NCBI GenBank assembly: GCA_902510815.1
Contig: CABXDI010000005.1
Span: 1-59,678, forward strand
Source: an uncultured Verrucomicrobiota bacterium
GTDB taxonomy: Bacteria > Verrucomicrobiota > Verrucomicrobiia > Verrucomicrobiales > DEV007
Reading direction: 5' to 3'
Length of the DNA: 59,678 nucleotides
Position 1 is the stretch's first letter. Every line of letters begins with the position of its first letter. Both the position numbers and the translations under genes were made by a program. Shown one piece after another: positions 38,277-48,409 of the stretch. Under the pieces are notes generated by a model. The model saw only the letters and a program-made list of their open reading frames with translations, was not told the origin of the DNA and did not search any database.

Positions 38277-39812
38277 CTAAGAGGGTCTTGATCTCATGGC
38301 AAACTTACCATCACTTAGAATATCATCTGCGATTTCTACGAGATCTTCCTCCTCATCTGTTTCTTCATCAGTTTGTCTATTCATCACACAGAGAACTGCT
38401 AACATAGACCAAAAAGCAATTGCCGCATAAGGGGCCTCAAAAGTAGATTGGAAAAAAGCATTAGTGAAACCACCAAGAACAAATGCCCAGACAAAAGCAA
38501 GGCCAGGACTATGTTCATCAGAGGAAGCTCTCAGCTTAAGCATTCCTATCCATAACTCCCTAACAACTAATATACATATAGGTATAAAAATCATTAATCC
38601 TATTATTCCCAATCGGCCCCAAATAGTAATTAGAACATTGTGAGGATATCGAGCAATAAGCACATCAGTATTATCGATACCAGTTTGAAAGTAATTAGCA
38701 TGAAATCTTGTTGAAATATCCGAACCAAGCCCCAATCCATAAAATGGATTCTCTCTCATGACGTCTTCTATAACCATTTTCCACCAAGTAAAACGCCAAT
38801 CCACATTCTCTTGGGCAAAACCCTGTTTGCCACTTCCAATAACAGCCACATCAAAAGATGAGAACTCATCTATAAAGCGCTCAAACCTGCCTTCACTATC
38901 TTGGATTGTCCCCGACTCAATTAAAGAATAAAGAAGTATCGTTGAAAGCACCCCAGTCAATAATCCGGCAATGATTAACTTCCAATGCCCAACAAAGAAA
39001 AGAGCGGCAACGAAAAGGAAAAATGCCAAGTAAAAAACGGCTTTCCCCTGCGCAAAAAGGGGCGCAGTGCAAAGCACCGAAGATAAGAGATATACGATTT
39101 TCCATAACCCAGAAGCCCTCAAATGTTTAAAATAACAAAATGCCGAGAACCCCACGCATACTGGGATAAGAGCATCAATTGATGGCATTATTAATGGGGC
39201 TCCACGAACCATCGTGGCATAAAAAATTTGCTGCTCTAGCCCAGGAACCACTAAAAATACAGCTATTAACGCTAAGGCAATTGCAGAAATTACAGGTAAG
39301 AGTTTAAGGAGATACTCTCGCGTAGGTCTATGGAGCATAGGCGGGAAAACGAGAAAGAAAAATAAACCATAATAAACTGTAGCAACATCTTTCATCAGAA
39401 ATATAAAAGGGAAATAACTCCGATCAATGAGAAGATGCGCAAACCCATAAATTTGAAATATTAATAGTGGAATAGTAATAGGGTGACGCGGTAAAACATC
39501 ATTTTTTCCTCCAAGGCAACGAATGAGATGAAACCCTATTAGTAAAATTAACGCAGCCTCACCAATGAAGAGAATTGCACCTAGCCTTTGATAAGCAAAA
39601 CCTTTTCCTCCCACAAAGTAACAAGCACAGATAATTGCTATAGCCCAACCCTCAAAACGATAATGTTTTCCTATCGCTGAAACGAGAATTGCAAAAACAG
39701 TTAAGCCAGCAACCGTTATTGCTGTGCCATAATCTCCATTTCCAACTGCCAGACCCATCCATAAAGCAACGAATAGGCCTGCAATCATGAGTACGATGGC
39801 TTTTATATTCAT
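38277..39812 (-). CDS. O-antigen ligase/polymerase family membrane protein
   Basis: This 511-residue protein consists largely of hydrophobic segments (about ten to twelve), starting MNIKAIVLMIAGLFVALWMGLAV. The large periplasmic loop has ENPFYGLGLGSDIS and ARYPHNVLITIWGRLGIIG; this G-x-G and xHN pattern is characteristic of Wzy/WaaL-type proteins. The C-terminal tail is very acidic (DEETDEEEDLVEIADD) and probably cytoplasmic. Whether it polymerises repeat units or ligates the chain cannot be told. It is the second such protein in the cluster, the other (36090) being truncated. Confidence 0.8.
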   Translation of the reverse strand: MNIKAIVLMIAGLFVALWMGLAVGNGDYGTAITVAGLTVFAILVSAIGKHYRFEGWAIAIICACYFVGGKGFAYQRLGAILFIGEAALILLIGFHLIRCLGGKNDVLPRHPITIPLLIFQIYGFAHLLIDRSYFPFIFLMKDVATVYYGLFFFLVFPPMLHRPTREYLLKLLPVISAIALALIAVFLVVPGLEQQIFYATMVRGAPLIMPSIDALIPVCVGFSAFCYFKHLRASGLWKIVYLLSSVLCTAPLFAQGKAVFYLAFFLFVAALFFVGHWKLIIAGLLTGVLSTILLYSLIESGTIQDSEGRFERFIDEFSSFDVAVIGSGKQGFAQENVDWRFTWWKMVIEDVMRENPFYGLGLGSDISTRFHANYFQTGIDNTDVLIARYPHNVLITIWGRLGIIGLMIFIPICILVVRELWIGMLKLRASSDEHSPGLAFVWAFVLGGFTNAFFQSTFEAPYAAIAFWSMLAVLCVMNRQTDEETDEEEDLVEIADDILSDGKFAMRSRPS

Positions 39813-39863
39813 CTTAAAATTGAAGGGGTTATAATCTAATTAATATGAATAATATCAGGTGAA

Positions 39864-42800
39864 TCAAGGTAACCTTTTAAGAGATATTCTATAAATACCA
39901 AATATTCCCCCAATATCAGTGATTTCACGACTCAACTCAGTGCCTTTTAACTGATAATCAAAACTTAAAAGTTCTTTCCAAACGTTATCTGAGCCCATCT
40001 TCTGCAAGGTTATTTCATAGAAGTAGTAGCGAAAATTCAATGAATCATATTGAATCTTAATTTCTTTTTCTTGCCCAATCTCTATCTGAAACTGAGGAGT
40101 CACGTTGGCACTTAAAGGGTGTCCCCCCAAAACAAATTCTATTAAGTTGGCAACATGATCACCATCCGTATCATCATCTGAATCATTTCTTTTATGATTA
40201 AGTCCCATTTTTTTCTCCCATGAATCATGCATCCCATCATCATCCACATCAATCCACTCGATTGGATTCGTGTTATTCAAAAATTCAAAGCTATTTGTGT
40301 GACCATCAAAATCAAAATCTTCTTCAGCGTCATTATACAAAGGGTTCATTCTATGAGTCACTTCCCAGCCATCAAGAACTCCATCTTTGTCCGTGTCCTT
40401 TTCAAAAGGATTAGTCCGGTAATTGATCTCATATAAGTTACTTAATCCATCAGAATCTGGATCCTCTTCAGAATCACTTTTTAGAGGATCCAATCCATTT
40501 CGAATTTCATCATCATCAAAAATACGATCACCATCAGAATCAGATGAAAAAATATTAGTCCCATAACTAAATTCCTCAAAATCTGTAAGCCCATCTTTAT
40601 CAGTGTCAGCTTTTTTTGCATTCTCTAAAGGATCCAATCCCTTCGAAATTTCGAATGCATCAGACAACGTATCAAAATCCGTATCAGGATTTAGGGGATT
40701 TGTTTGATATTCAAATTCAGAAAAATTAATTAACCCGTCACGATCAGGATCCTCTGTTCCATTTCCAAACAAAGGGTTGATGCCATTTTCATACTCCCAA
40801 CCGTCTGTCATTTGATCCAGATCAGTGTCCTTCATTTGGGGATTGGTACCAATCTGCATCTCTTTTACAGAATTAAGACCATCTCCATCTACGTCAATTA
40901 ATAGGTCATTCATTAATGGGTCCCATTCATTACTGATTTCCCATAAATCCTCGAGACCATCTTTATCAGAATCTTTATTAGATGGATCAGTACGATTTAT
41001 GAATTCTTCATAATTATTGAGACCGTCAAAATCATCATCCTCATGAGGGCTTTCCCTTGAACCAAATTCTAATTCCCACCAATCGGCCATTCCATCTTTA
41101 TCTGTATCTCTTAGTCCAAGACCCAAATTAAGATGTTTAGCAATAAGCATAGATTCAACTATTCTTCTTTGCCTATGATCAAGAAACTTATTATAGGTCA
41201 TAACCTCGGCATAATCGGCATCCTGAGAATCCATACCTCCAATGTGACCAAGCCATAAAGGTTTGTCATTTGGGTGAATCTTACCGCGAACGCGAGCCTG
41301 CTCAGCTCCATTAAGATACAAAATTCCAAGTTCATTGGCAGTATCATATTGTAAAGTTAGGACAATGGTTTGGCCCGAAACAACTTTTTGAAAAGCTTCT
41401 ACAGAAATTGCATTCTCTGGTTGAGTTGAATAAAAGCGTAAATAACCATTTTTAATAACGAGTCTAAACCCGCTTTTTCTCCATACATCATTACCCATTA
41501 ACGCATAAACCTTACCGTCACTTTTAACAGATTTAGGACGCATAACTGAAAAAATGGTCCACCCTCCATTGGAAGCTTCAATCACATTAGTTTCTTTTAC
41601 CCTAAGATCACCTTCGCTAAAATCTAACATCGGGTAATTATCGCTCAGCACCCGAGATATACTAGGCGCCTCACGATTAAAAGGAACCTTCATAGCAACA
41701 CCGTTTCCTCTATGATCACTCCATAGTGGAACTAATCCTATGGACTCATAATTAATCACTGAAGACTTAAGCCACATATTAAGCCCCTCAAGTGGCAACT
41801 CATCTAAGTGTAAGTCATATATATTAGGTTGAGAACCAATTTCGTATTCTTCAATGTTAGTTAATGAATCATTGTCAGGATCAGAAAGAGGGTCAGCAGA
41901 TTTAGGATTCAGCCCATAACGAATTTCCCAATTATCCGGAATTTCATCATCATCCGTATCTATATCTGATGGATTAGTTAAAAATTTAAATTCATCAACA
42001 TTAACAATTCCATCACCATCAAAGTCCTCATCACTATCATTCTTAGTAGTATCTAATCCGTAAAATGTTTCCCAACTATCAGGCAAACCGTCACTATCAT
42101 GATCTATATCATCTATATGGAAGCTATCAATGAAAGGTGCCTTTAGCTCCTCATAACTGACACCAGTCGTCTCAATGATCAATTGACTAATCTCCTCACT
42201 ATTAGAGTTAAAAAATGATGAATGCTTTCCCATTAGATCGCTATCAATATCCTGACCCACTGCTCTCCATTGTTCCCAATTGTAAAATTGAGTTATAAAA
42301 TCATTAGGAAATTGACCTGGACCATACCAGTGAAAATTGCCACTATTTGGCCGACCCGAGTAGTAATTATTATTGCGCCAAACATTTGGTTTTTTCAGAA
42401 ATTCACCGTACGTCTCCCAACCAAAGGAACCATACTGAAGTCCAGTATAACCCCCAACAGGCATAACAATAGTATTGTCATAAATAATGTTTCCTTCGGC
42501 AGTATGTTCACCACAAAACCCATCTGTATGCTGTGGTCTGTACTGATTGATTATAGTGACTCCACCACCTCTAGCACTAGATTCAGATGATGACTCCAAA
42601 TAATTATTGTGAACATTTGCATCTTCAGCATTTTGAATCACAAACGGAACACCCCACAAAAGACCTCCCCTAGGATCAAGACCATTCCACCGCAAAATGT
42701 TATTTCGAATTTCGCAACCGCAACTGACCTCATAAATTAACCCTTCCCATGAATTGAACTCACTCAGATTTTCTTCAAATAGATTACCGTTTGCATTAAT

Positions 42801-43745
42801 ATCGAACCAAAACCCAGGCCCTGTATTATGGTGAGCATAATTTCTTCTTATAATTGTGTTAGTTACACCAGGAACCTTACAACCACCACGCGCCCAATCT
42901 CCTGAAAATCCAGCCCATCCATTATAGCCAAATTCACTAAACTCAATGAGTGTACCGTCTCCACCATTATGCAGGCCCGCTAATCCATTATAGTTAAAAA
43001 TAGATCTTTTGACAATGGATCCATTTGAAATTCTAATTCCTATGCAGTGACTACCTGACACTGTGCAATTTTCGACTATCGCCTTAGGTCCAAGATCAAC
43101 TGCGGGCGTTAAGTTATAAGTAGCATAATTTTCAATTTTCAAATTTTTCAAAGTAACCCCTTCGTCTAAAGCTTTGATTCCAAAATTTGATAAACCACTG
43201 AGCTCCATCTCCAAACCATTTGGATCGAATCCAATATAAACTTTGTCTTTTTCATAGTCATAGAACCAAAATTTTCCAGACAGCAAATACTTCGAAAGAG
43301 CCATCCTCTGATTAAGTGGAACATCATTGCAAAAAAGATCATGAGGGTAATTTGCCCTCTGCTCCCAAACTCTAGATTCATCGTCCAAGTAAGGAATTAA
43401 TTTAGAATGAGGACCATCGTGAACCCAGTAGGGAGATTCATACCTCCAACCTTCAAGTAGTTCGGCGCCAGAGAGAATAGCTCCATTTTCTCCTATTAAT
43501 GAATCCCCCTCTTTTAGAATAATTTCATGCCCCCTGTGGACTCCAGCACTTAATTGATAATGAGTACCCTTATCTTTTTTTTCAATGATCGATTGCAGAT
43601 CTTCACCGAGAGGCAAAACAACAACTTCTCCAAAAGCTGACTTTGAGTCGAAACAAAAAAAGACAACCAATAAATTAGCAAAAAAAGATAAAAAGTTCAA
43701 AGAGGACTCTAATTTCACTTCAATTAATGTTAAGCACCTTTTCAA
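39864..43745 (-). CDS. Secreted beta-helix, LamG-like and TSP3-repeat protein
   Basis: This 1293-residue protein has a signal peptide reading through SFFANLLVVFFCFDSKSAFG. Residues about 45-450 form a right-handed parallel beta-helix with repeated short strands and Asn turns (IRRNYAHHNTGPGFWFD, FEENLSEFNSWEGL, IRNNILRWNGL), as in pectate lyase/epimerase-type proteins. TSP3-like repeats occupy about 550-650. A LamG-like domain spans about 665-855 (WTIFSVMRPKS, LYLNGAEQAR, LWLGHIGGMD). About ten more TSP3 repeats occupy 860-1210 (DTDKDGMADWWE, DSDKDGLEDLWE). The start codon lies inside the end of the preceding glycosyltransferase gene (26-base overlap), implying translational coupling. It may act on, or bind, the polysaccharide made by this cluster; that role is inference. 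Confidence 0.8.
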   Translation of the reverse strand: MKRCLTLIEVKLESSLNFLSFFANLLVVFFCFDSKSAFGEVVVLPLGEDLQSIIEKKDKGTHYQLSAGVHRGHEIILKEGDSLIGENGAILSGAELLEGWRYESPYWVHDGPHSKLIPYLDDESRVWEQRANYPHDLFCNDVPLNQRMALSKYLLSGKFWFYDYEKDKVYIGFDPNGLEMELSGLSNFGIKALDEGVTLKNLKIENYATYNLTPAVDLGPKAIVENCTVSGSHCIGIRISNGSIVKRSIFNYNGLAGLHNGGDGTLIEFSEFGYNGWAGFSGDWARGGCKVPGVTNTIIRRNYAHHNTGPGFWFDINANGNLFEENLSEFNSWEGLIYEVSCGCEIRNNILRWNGLDPRGGLLWGVPFVIQNAEDANVHNNYLESSSESSARGGGVTIINQYRPQHTDGFCGEHTAEGNIIYDNTIVMPVGGYTGLQYGSFGWETYGEFLKKPNVWRNNNYYSGRPNSGNFHWYGPGQFPNDFITQFYNWEQWRAVGQDIDSDLMGKHSSFFNSNSEEISQLIIETTGVSYEELKAPFIDSFHIDDIDHDSDGLPDSWETFYGLDTTKNDSDEDFDGDGIVNVDEFKFLTNPSDIDTDDDEIPDNWEIRYGLNPKSADPLSDPDNDSLTNIEEYEIGSQPNIYDLHLDELPLEGLNMWLKSSVINYESIGLVPLWSDHRGNGVAMKVPFNREAPSISRVLSDNYPMLDFSEGDLRVKETNVIEASNGGWTIFSVMRPKSVKSDGKVYALMGNDVWRKSGFRLVIKNGYLRFYSTQPENAISVEAFQKVVSGQTIVLTLQYDTANELGILYLNGAEQARVRGKIHPNDKPLWLGHIGGMDSQDADYAEVMTYNKFLDHRQRRIVESMLIAKHLNLGLGLRDTDKDGMADWWELEFGSRESPHEDDDFDGLNNYEEFINRTDPSNKDSDKDGLEDLWEISNEWDPLMNDLLIDVDGDGLNSVKEMQIGTNPQMKDTDLDQMTDGWEYENGINPLFGNGTEDPDRDGLINFSEFEYQTNPLNPDTDFDTLSDAFEISKGLDPLENAKKADTDKDGLTDFEEFSYGTNIFSSDSDGDRIFDDDEIRNGLDPLKSDSEEDPDSDGLSNLYEINYRTNPFEKDTDKDGVLDGWEVTHRMNPLYNDAEEDFDFDGHTNSFEFLNNTNPIEWIDVDDDGMHDSWEKKMGLNHKRNDSDDDTDGDHVANLIEFVLGGHPLSANVTPQFQIEIGQEKEIKIQYDSLNFRYYFYEITLQKMGSDNVWKELLSFDYQLKGTELSREITDIGGIFGIYRISLKRLP

Positions 43746-44835
43746 AAAACTTCACTCTCTCTGATTCCCATCGCGTACTACTTACATAAGGCATGACTTT
43801 TGAAGCCTCCACTCTTCTTCCCTTCATTCTTAGAACAAATTCCTTTATCTTTTCTTTTTCTTTAGCCAATGATCCAGGTTCATTAGGAAGTTCAAGAAGC
43901 CATTCAGGTGGTTTCTGATCAAGAAAAGCTGTATCTTTGTACGGCACTATCACGGGGAGACCTGCTGACAAATACTCTCTGACCTTAAGAACACATGCTT
44001 CTTGCATACCATTTTCATACAACCCTGCTGACCCAATACCAGCAACCGCGCCTTGGAAAACTTCTAAGAATTCATGTTTTTCCAAAAACGAATACACTCG
44101 AATGTTCTCAGGAAGTTGTAAGGATTCCGAATCAAATCCTGTGATTAAATCGAATTCTAATTCTCCAATAGATTCCTCTGCTAGCTCAATTAAATTTTTT
44201 AGTCCATGCCATGGTTGTATGCCGGAACTCATAAAAACTAATCTAGGTATAGATGAATCAAGTGCTGAATAACTAACAGGATTTTGATTCTCATCAATTG
44301 GAATGGAATTAGGAATATAACAGTATGGTTTATCTGTTCTTTCATACTGGCCCAATTTAAGATACTCCTTGCACACCGAAACAAAACCAGCGCATGATTC
44401 ATTGAATTTTTTGTGAGTTAATAAGTAATACCAATATCTGATTCTTTCTATCCAGTTTTCCTTCGACCTCCTCTTAAATTCACCACTAAAAAAAGTATTA
44501 ATTTCAATAATAGTAGGGATTTTTCTCATCAAATTCATTAATGAATTTTTGTGAAATTCCCACCTCAAATATATTATATCTGGATTATAATTAATAACTT
44601 CCTTACAGAGCGTAGAGTAAACTTTGCGATTTTTAAAAAATGCAAAAAGGGAACTCCAAACTCGATCTTTGTGAAAAAAAGTAACTCCTGGAATAGGTTC
44701 ACTTTTTTTTTCAGTGGCACAGAAAACTTCAACTTCATGGCCTAAATCCTTCCACTCCTGAACCTGCCTCAGAACCTTCCTAGTCACGCCATCATTATGA
44801 CAAAGGTTCCATGTTATAACGTAAGCAATTCGCAT
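43720..44835 (-). CDS. GT4-like glycosyltransferase
   Basis: This 371-residue GT-B-type protein begins MRIAYVITWNLCHNDGVTRKVLRQVQEW, with the DGV loop typical of GT4 N-terminal domains. The C-terminal half has VFMSSGIQPWHGLKNLIELA and the E-x7-E motif EACVLKVREYLSAGLPVIVP, with Glu279 and Glu287. The donor sugar is unknown. The stop lies 26 bases inside the beta-helix gene. Upstream, wecB ends 14 bases before the start. It is therefore part of one tightly packed operon for surface-polysaccharide synthesis. Confidence 0.85.
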   Translation of the reverse strand: MRIAYVITWNLCHNDGVTRKVLRQVQEWKDLGHEVEVFCATEKKSEPIPGVTFFHKDRVWSSLFAFFKNRKVYSTLCKEVINYNPDIIYLRWEFHKNSLMNLMRKIPTIIEINTFFSGEFKRRSKENWIERIRYWYYLLTHKKFNESCAGFVSVCKEYLKLGQYERTDKPYCYIPNSIPIDENQNPVSYSALDSSIPRLVFMSSGIQPWHGLKNLIELAEESIGELEFDLITGFDSESLQLPENIRVYSFLEKHEFLEVFQGAVAGIGSAGLYENGMQEACVLKVREYLSAGLPVIVPYKDTAFLDQKPPEWLLELPNEPGSLAKEKEKIKEFVLRMKGRRVEASKVMPYVSSTRWESERVKFFEKVLNIN

Positions 44836-44849
44836 GAGATATTGATAGT

Positions 44850-45932
44850 TTAATCAATTTTTTTACTAAAAAAATCTATGATGGCATCAAGAGAGGTAGA
44901 AGCAGAATTTCCATCACCATACAAATTATCAGAAAACTCAATTTCACTAATTGAATGTATAGAATTAACTATTTTTTCTGTTTCAGATCCTACCAAGGTG
45001 TTGGCACCTCCTTCAAGAGTCTCTACCCATTCGGTTTCATCCCTCAATGTTATACATGGTTTTTTTGCCCAGTATGCTTCTTTCTGAAGGCCTCCTGAAT
45101 CCGTTAAAACTTTTGTTGAAGAATGAAGAACTGAAGCCATCGAAAGATAACTTAAAGGTTCACAAATCGTTACTTTTTCTGGGAGTACTATATTAAGATC
45201 ATTAATCTTTTTCTTAGTTCTAGGATGTATTGGAAAGAGAGTCGGCCTATCTGTGCGGCTAAGAGCATCAATTATGTTACCCATTCTCAATTCATCATCC
45301 GTATTTTCTGCTCGATGAAGTGTGAGTAAATCAAATTTTTCTGTAAAATTAAAGCCCTCTAAGCGAGGAAGAAAGCTATTATCACCAAAAACAATATTAC
45401 GAGCCTTTTTTGCCGCATCCGCCATTATATCTCCAACATTTAGTACACCTCTATTAATACCCTCGTTTTTAAGATTTGCTATAGCCGTCTCACTTGGGCA
45501 TAACAAAAGTGATGAAACATGATCGGTAAGAATGCGGTTAATTTCCTCAGGCATTCTCTTATTGAAACTCCGAATCCCAGCTTCCATGTGCACTACTGGA
45601 ATGTGAATTTTTGCAGCCGCCAAACCACCCGATAGAGTTGAATTGGTATCACCATAAACAAGTACAAAATCGGGCTTTTCCTTAAGAATTTTATTTTCAA
45701 CCCCAATGACCATTTGACCCGTCATTTCAGCATGTGACCCACCTGAAATATCCAAATTATATTTCGGTGGAGGTATGTTAAGTTCATCGAAAAAAACTTG
45801 TGACATTTCATAGTCGAAGTGTTGGCCAGTATGAATCAAAACCTCTTCTAGACCTGCGCTAATCATGGCCGAGCTCATTGGTGCAGCCTTAATAAATTGA
45901 GGCCGAGCTCCGATGATTGTAACGCATTTCAT
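44850..45932 (-). CDS. wecB: UDP-N-acetylglucosamine 2-epimerase (non-hydrolysing)
   Basis: This 360-residue protein has the family's usual length and motifs: IIGARPQFIKAAP (6-18), TGQHFDYEMS (35-44), VYGDTNST with Asp95, HMEAGIRSF with Glu117, LHRAENTD with His206, HPRT (236-239) and TDSGGLQKEA (277-286). It interconverts UDP-GlcNAc and UDP-ManNAc in the cytoplasm. No UDP-ManNAc dehydrogenase (WecC) is visible in the window, so the sugar may be used as ManNAc, which fits the WecG/TagA-type transferase upstream. It lies between the flippase gene and a GT4 gene with gaps of about 15 bases. Confidence 0.95.
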   Translation of the reverse strand: MKCVTIIGARPQFIKAAPMSSAMISAGLEEVLIHTGQHFDYEMSQVFFDELNIPPPKYNLDISGGSHAEMTGQMVIGVENKILKEKPDFVLVYGDTNSTLSGGLAAAKIHIPVVHMEAGIRSFNKRMPEEINRILTDHVSSLLLCPSETAIANLKNEGINRGVLNVGDIMADAAKKARNIVFGDNSFLPRLEGFNFTEKFDLLTLHRAENTDDELRMGNIIDALSRTDRPTLFPIHPRTKKKINDLNIVLPEKVTICEPLSYLSMASVLHSSTKVLTDSGGLQKEAYWAKKPCITLRDETEWVETLEGGANTLVGSETEKIVNSIHSISEIEFSDNLYGDGNSASTSLDAIIDFFSKKID

Positions 45933-45948
45933 GATTTGTGAATTCTTT

Positions 45949-47430
45949 CTACTTACCGGAACTTATCCGCAATTTCAATTGGTTATATATATGCAAAAAG
46001 TCTTCACGAAACACTGTTAGCATCAATGATAGTATTAAAACTATGTAAATAGAAGCTTTTGCTAAGGCTTGTAGAATAAGTTCTTCGAAACCGAAATAGC
46101 TACTCAAATACCAGCTTACAAGAGCCACTAATGCAGATAAGATCCCAACAGAAAAAATATATTTATAGGGCAATAGCCTATTCCACTTTGTATCTGATAT
46201 TTTAGCACAACAGACTATGCAATAAGGAACAACAAATAACCATACAACAGCAACAGTACCCCAAGCAGCCCCATCCATACCAAATTTTAAAACTAAGAAA
46301 TAAGTTATAACTGTATTTAAAAACAGCGTTATGATAGCCCTGAGAAGCACGAGTTTAGTCTTACCTGCACCTTGAAATAACATCCCAAAATATGCTACCC
46401 TCGCCGGAAGCATAAGCATATAAATTCTAAATGGGCCAACGCTATCCTTAAACTTCTCAGAATATAATATCACCATCAACTCCTGAGAGACTAAAAAGAA
46501 TAAAAATCCAGCAGGCAAAAGAATAAAAGTTACGCGGCGAACCATGAGCTGCCACAAATTAAGTGCTTCATTCGCATTACCCTTACCAAATGCTTTCACA
46601 ATCTCAGGCAACATTACCGCACCAGCTGCAACAGTTATTGCCGCTATTAGCGGAACCTCCATCGCCCCATTCGAAAATATTGCATAGTCTTCTGGATCGA
46701 GTAATAACGAAACCATTAATCGGTCAATCGCCAAAGCCATTCCCTCAAGCATTGCGCCAAGCCCCAAGGGAACAGCATACTTCAGCTGAACATTAATATT
46801 ACTAAAAGAAATTAGTGGTTGTGATTTTAGACTGTTTCGAGTCAATCGCCAAATAAGTCCAATAGCGGTCAATGATCCAATTAAAATCACACAAGACTGA
46901 AGGCCTATTATAAAATCTATTTTAGTCAATGATATGGCCGTAATAGCAACAGAAGAGGCGAGTATTATCCTGAATATAATTGAAAAAATAGCACTCAACT
47001 TTGCGCGATTTAAGGCAACTAAAGCAGAAGTCACATAGACAAGAATTAGAGTAGCTGGTCCATAAATTGCAAGCCAAGGAATCGTATTGGCAAGGTCTGG
47101 ATTATTAAAAACCTTTGGAATGTAGGAACGGCCTAAAGTCAGGCATAAAACACTAAAAATTATGGATATAAAGATAATGGCTACTAAAGCATTTAAGCAA
47201 ATAGCTCTCTGATTACTTTCACTTTTAGGAATAAAATAAAAAGATGCAGCTGGTAATCCTAACGCAAGTAGAGGTGCCAAAAAAGTATATATCAAAAGAG
47301 TTTGTTGATAAGTTCCATAATCCGCCTTGGAATCCAACACTCTAGACAATACAGCAGCAATGATGAGGGTAGATAGAGTCGTCACGACTTGTGCCCCCGA
47401 AAGGAAAGCCGTTTTCTTAATTCTTGACAT
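45949..47430 (-). CDS. Wzx-type polysaccharide flippase
   Basis: This 493-residue protein has about twelve to fourteen hydrophobic segments, beginning IKKTAFLSGAQVVTTLSTLIIAAVLSRVLDS, the typical N-terminus of the oligosaccharide flippase/MATE-like superfamily. Internal segments such as YAVPLGLGAMLEGMALAIDRLMVSLLLDPEDYAIFSNG match the second half of such transporters. It probably moves lipid-linked repeat units from the cytoplasmic to the periplasmic face. The start lies three bases after the stop of the coiled-coil/discoidin gene and 16 bases before wecB, so translation of the cluster is closely coupled. Confidence 0.88.
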   Translation of the reverse strand: MSRIKKTAFLSGAQVVTTLSTLIIAAVLSRVLDSKADYGTYQQTLLIYTFLAPLLALGLPAASFYFIPKSESNQRAICLNALVAIIFISIIFSVLCLTLGRSYIPKVFNNPDLANTIPWLAIYGPATLILVYVTSALVALNRAKLSAIFSIIFRIILASSVAITAISLTKIDFIIGLQSCVILIGSLTAIGLIWRLTRNSLKSQPLISFSNINVQLKYAVPLGLGAMLEGMALAIDRLMVSLLLDPEDYAIFSNGAMEVPLIAAITVAAGAVMLPEIVKAFGKGNANEALNLWQLMVRRVTFILLPAGFLFFLVSQELMVILYSEKFKDSVGPFRIYMLMLPARVAYFGMLFQGAGKTKLVLLRAIITLFLNTVITYFLVLKFGMDGAAWGTVAVVWLFVVPYCIVCCAKISDTKWNRLLPYKYIFSVGILSALVALVSWYLSSYFGFEELILQALAKASIYIVLILSLMLTVFREDFLHIYNQLKLRISSGK

Positions 47431-47433
47431 TAA

Positions 47434-48333
47434 TTAACGTGCTTCTACTTCAACAATTTGAAAATTTCTGTTGGCTGAGTTAAAAATACCTTTCACTTTA
47501 ATACTCTTTATACCAGCAAGAGAAAATTTATGTTTTTGCCAACCTTTGGAAGGCTTTTTTGAATGATCAGCGATAAGCTCCCATTCACCCTCTTCTTTTC
47601 GCATAACAAACAACTGATAAAGATACTCTCTTGATTTATCTTTATCGTAGAGAAGGAAATTAATTTCTTGGATTTTTGTGACCTTAGGAAAAACAATTTC
47701 AAAATCTGACGGGCATAGACCCCATGCAAATCCATCACTTCCACTATAATCTAAATTACCATCAATTAAAAACTCTGCACCTTTATAAGCCTTAGCAACT
47801 GCTCCCTTTGTAGCAAGGGCGTAGTCCAATAGTTTTTCCTCATTGTCATTTTTATTATCTCTCAAATCAATTACTCTCTTGAATTTAATGATTTCATTTT
47901 TCACTAAAAGAGCATCATTCAACTTACCAGATTTGGTTAATCGAGACTCAAGAAGTATCAAAGTCTGTTCATATTTTTTTTCCCAAACTCTAATCGATGA
48001 TGCGGCCTCACGATTAAATCTCTGGCATAAAGTTCTAAGTTTATCCGGTGATTCTGGCATTTCACCAATCAAATTAATTCCTACTGCTTTAGAAATACGC
48101 AACCTTTCCTCCCTTACCAATAATGCTGCTTCAATTTGAGAAACATTCGCTAGATTTTTCTCTAAACTCTCAAGGGAGTTTTTATGCCTATTAATAAGAG
48201 GTGATAAAACAGTATTAATTTTATTTGTAAAACTTGTCTTTAGTTTTTCTAATTCAGATTCTCCCGCATGAGCCGCAGTAAAAGCCATAATCGAAAAAAA
48301 GCTTATCCACAAAAACTTCGCTAAGTTATACAT
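47434..48333 (-). CDS. Secreted coiled-coil protein with discoidin-like C-terminus
   Basis: This 299-residue protein has a signal peptide ending AAHA|G near residue 23. Residues about 25-165 are highly charged and helical with coiled-coil character (ELEKLKTSFTNKINTVLSPL, KYEQTLILLESRLTKSGKLND). Residues about 180-299 look like an F5/8-type-C (discoidin) beta-sandwich: FLIDGNLDYSGSDGFAWG at its start, then ITKIQEINFLLYD-like strands, and IKSIKVKGIFNSANRNFQIVEVEA at the end. Such domains bind carbohydrates. It is located in the polysaccharide cluster between the WecG-like gene and the flippase. I do not recognise a named family; a glycan-sensing or export-accessory role is inference. Confidence 0.7.
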   Translation of the reverse strand: MYNLAKFLWISFFSIMAFTAAHAGESELEKLKTSFTNKINTVLSPLINRHKNSLESLEKNLANVSQIEAALLVREERLRISKAVGINLIGEMPESPDKLRTLCQRFNREAASSIRVWEKKYEQTLILLESRLTKSGKLNDALLVKNEIIKFKRVIDLRDNKNDNEEKLLDYALATKGAVAKAYKGAEFLIDGNLDYSGSDGFAWGLCPSDFEIVFPKVTKIQEINFLLYDKDKSREYLYQLFVMRKEEGEWELIADHSKKPSKGWQKHKFSLAGIKSIKVKGIFNSANRNFQIVEVEAR

Positions 48334-48409
48334 ATTGATAATCTATTACACTTAACACTTTCAGCCAAGGATTCGATTGCAATATTTGAAGAAATAAGAT
48401 CAGTTAATT

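Noticed and set aside
40220..40436. Overlapping plus-strand frames with many His and Ile
   Set aside because: They are the antisense of the TSP3 repeats of the beta-helix gene; no independent evidence.
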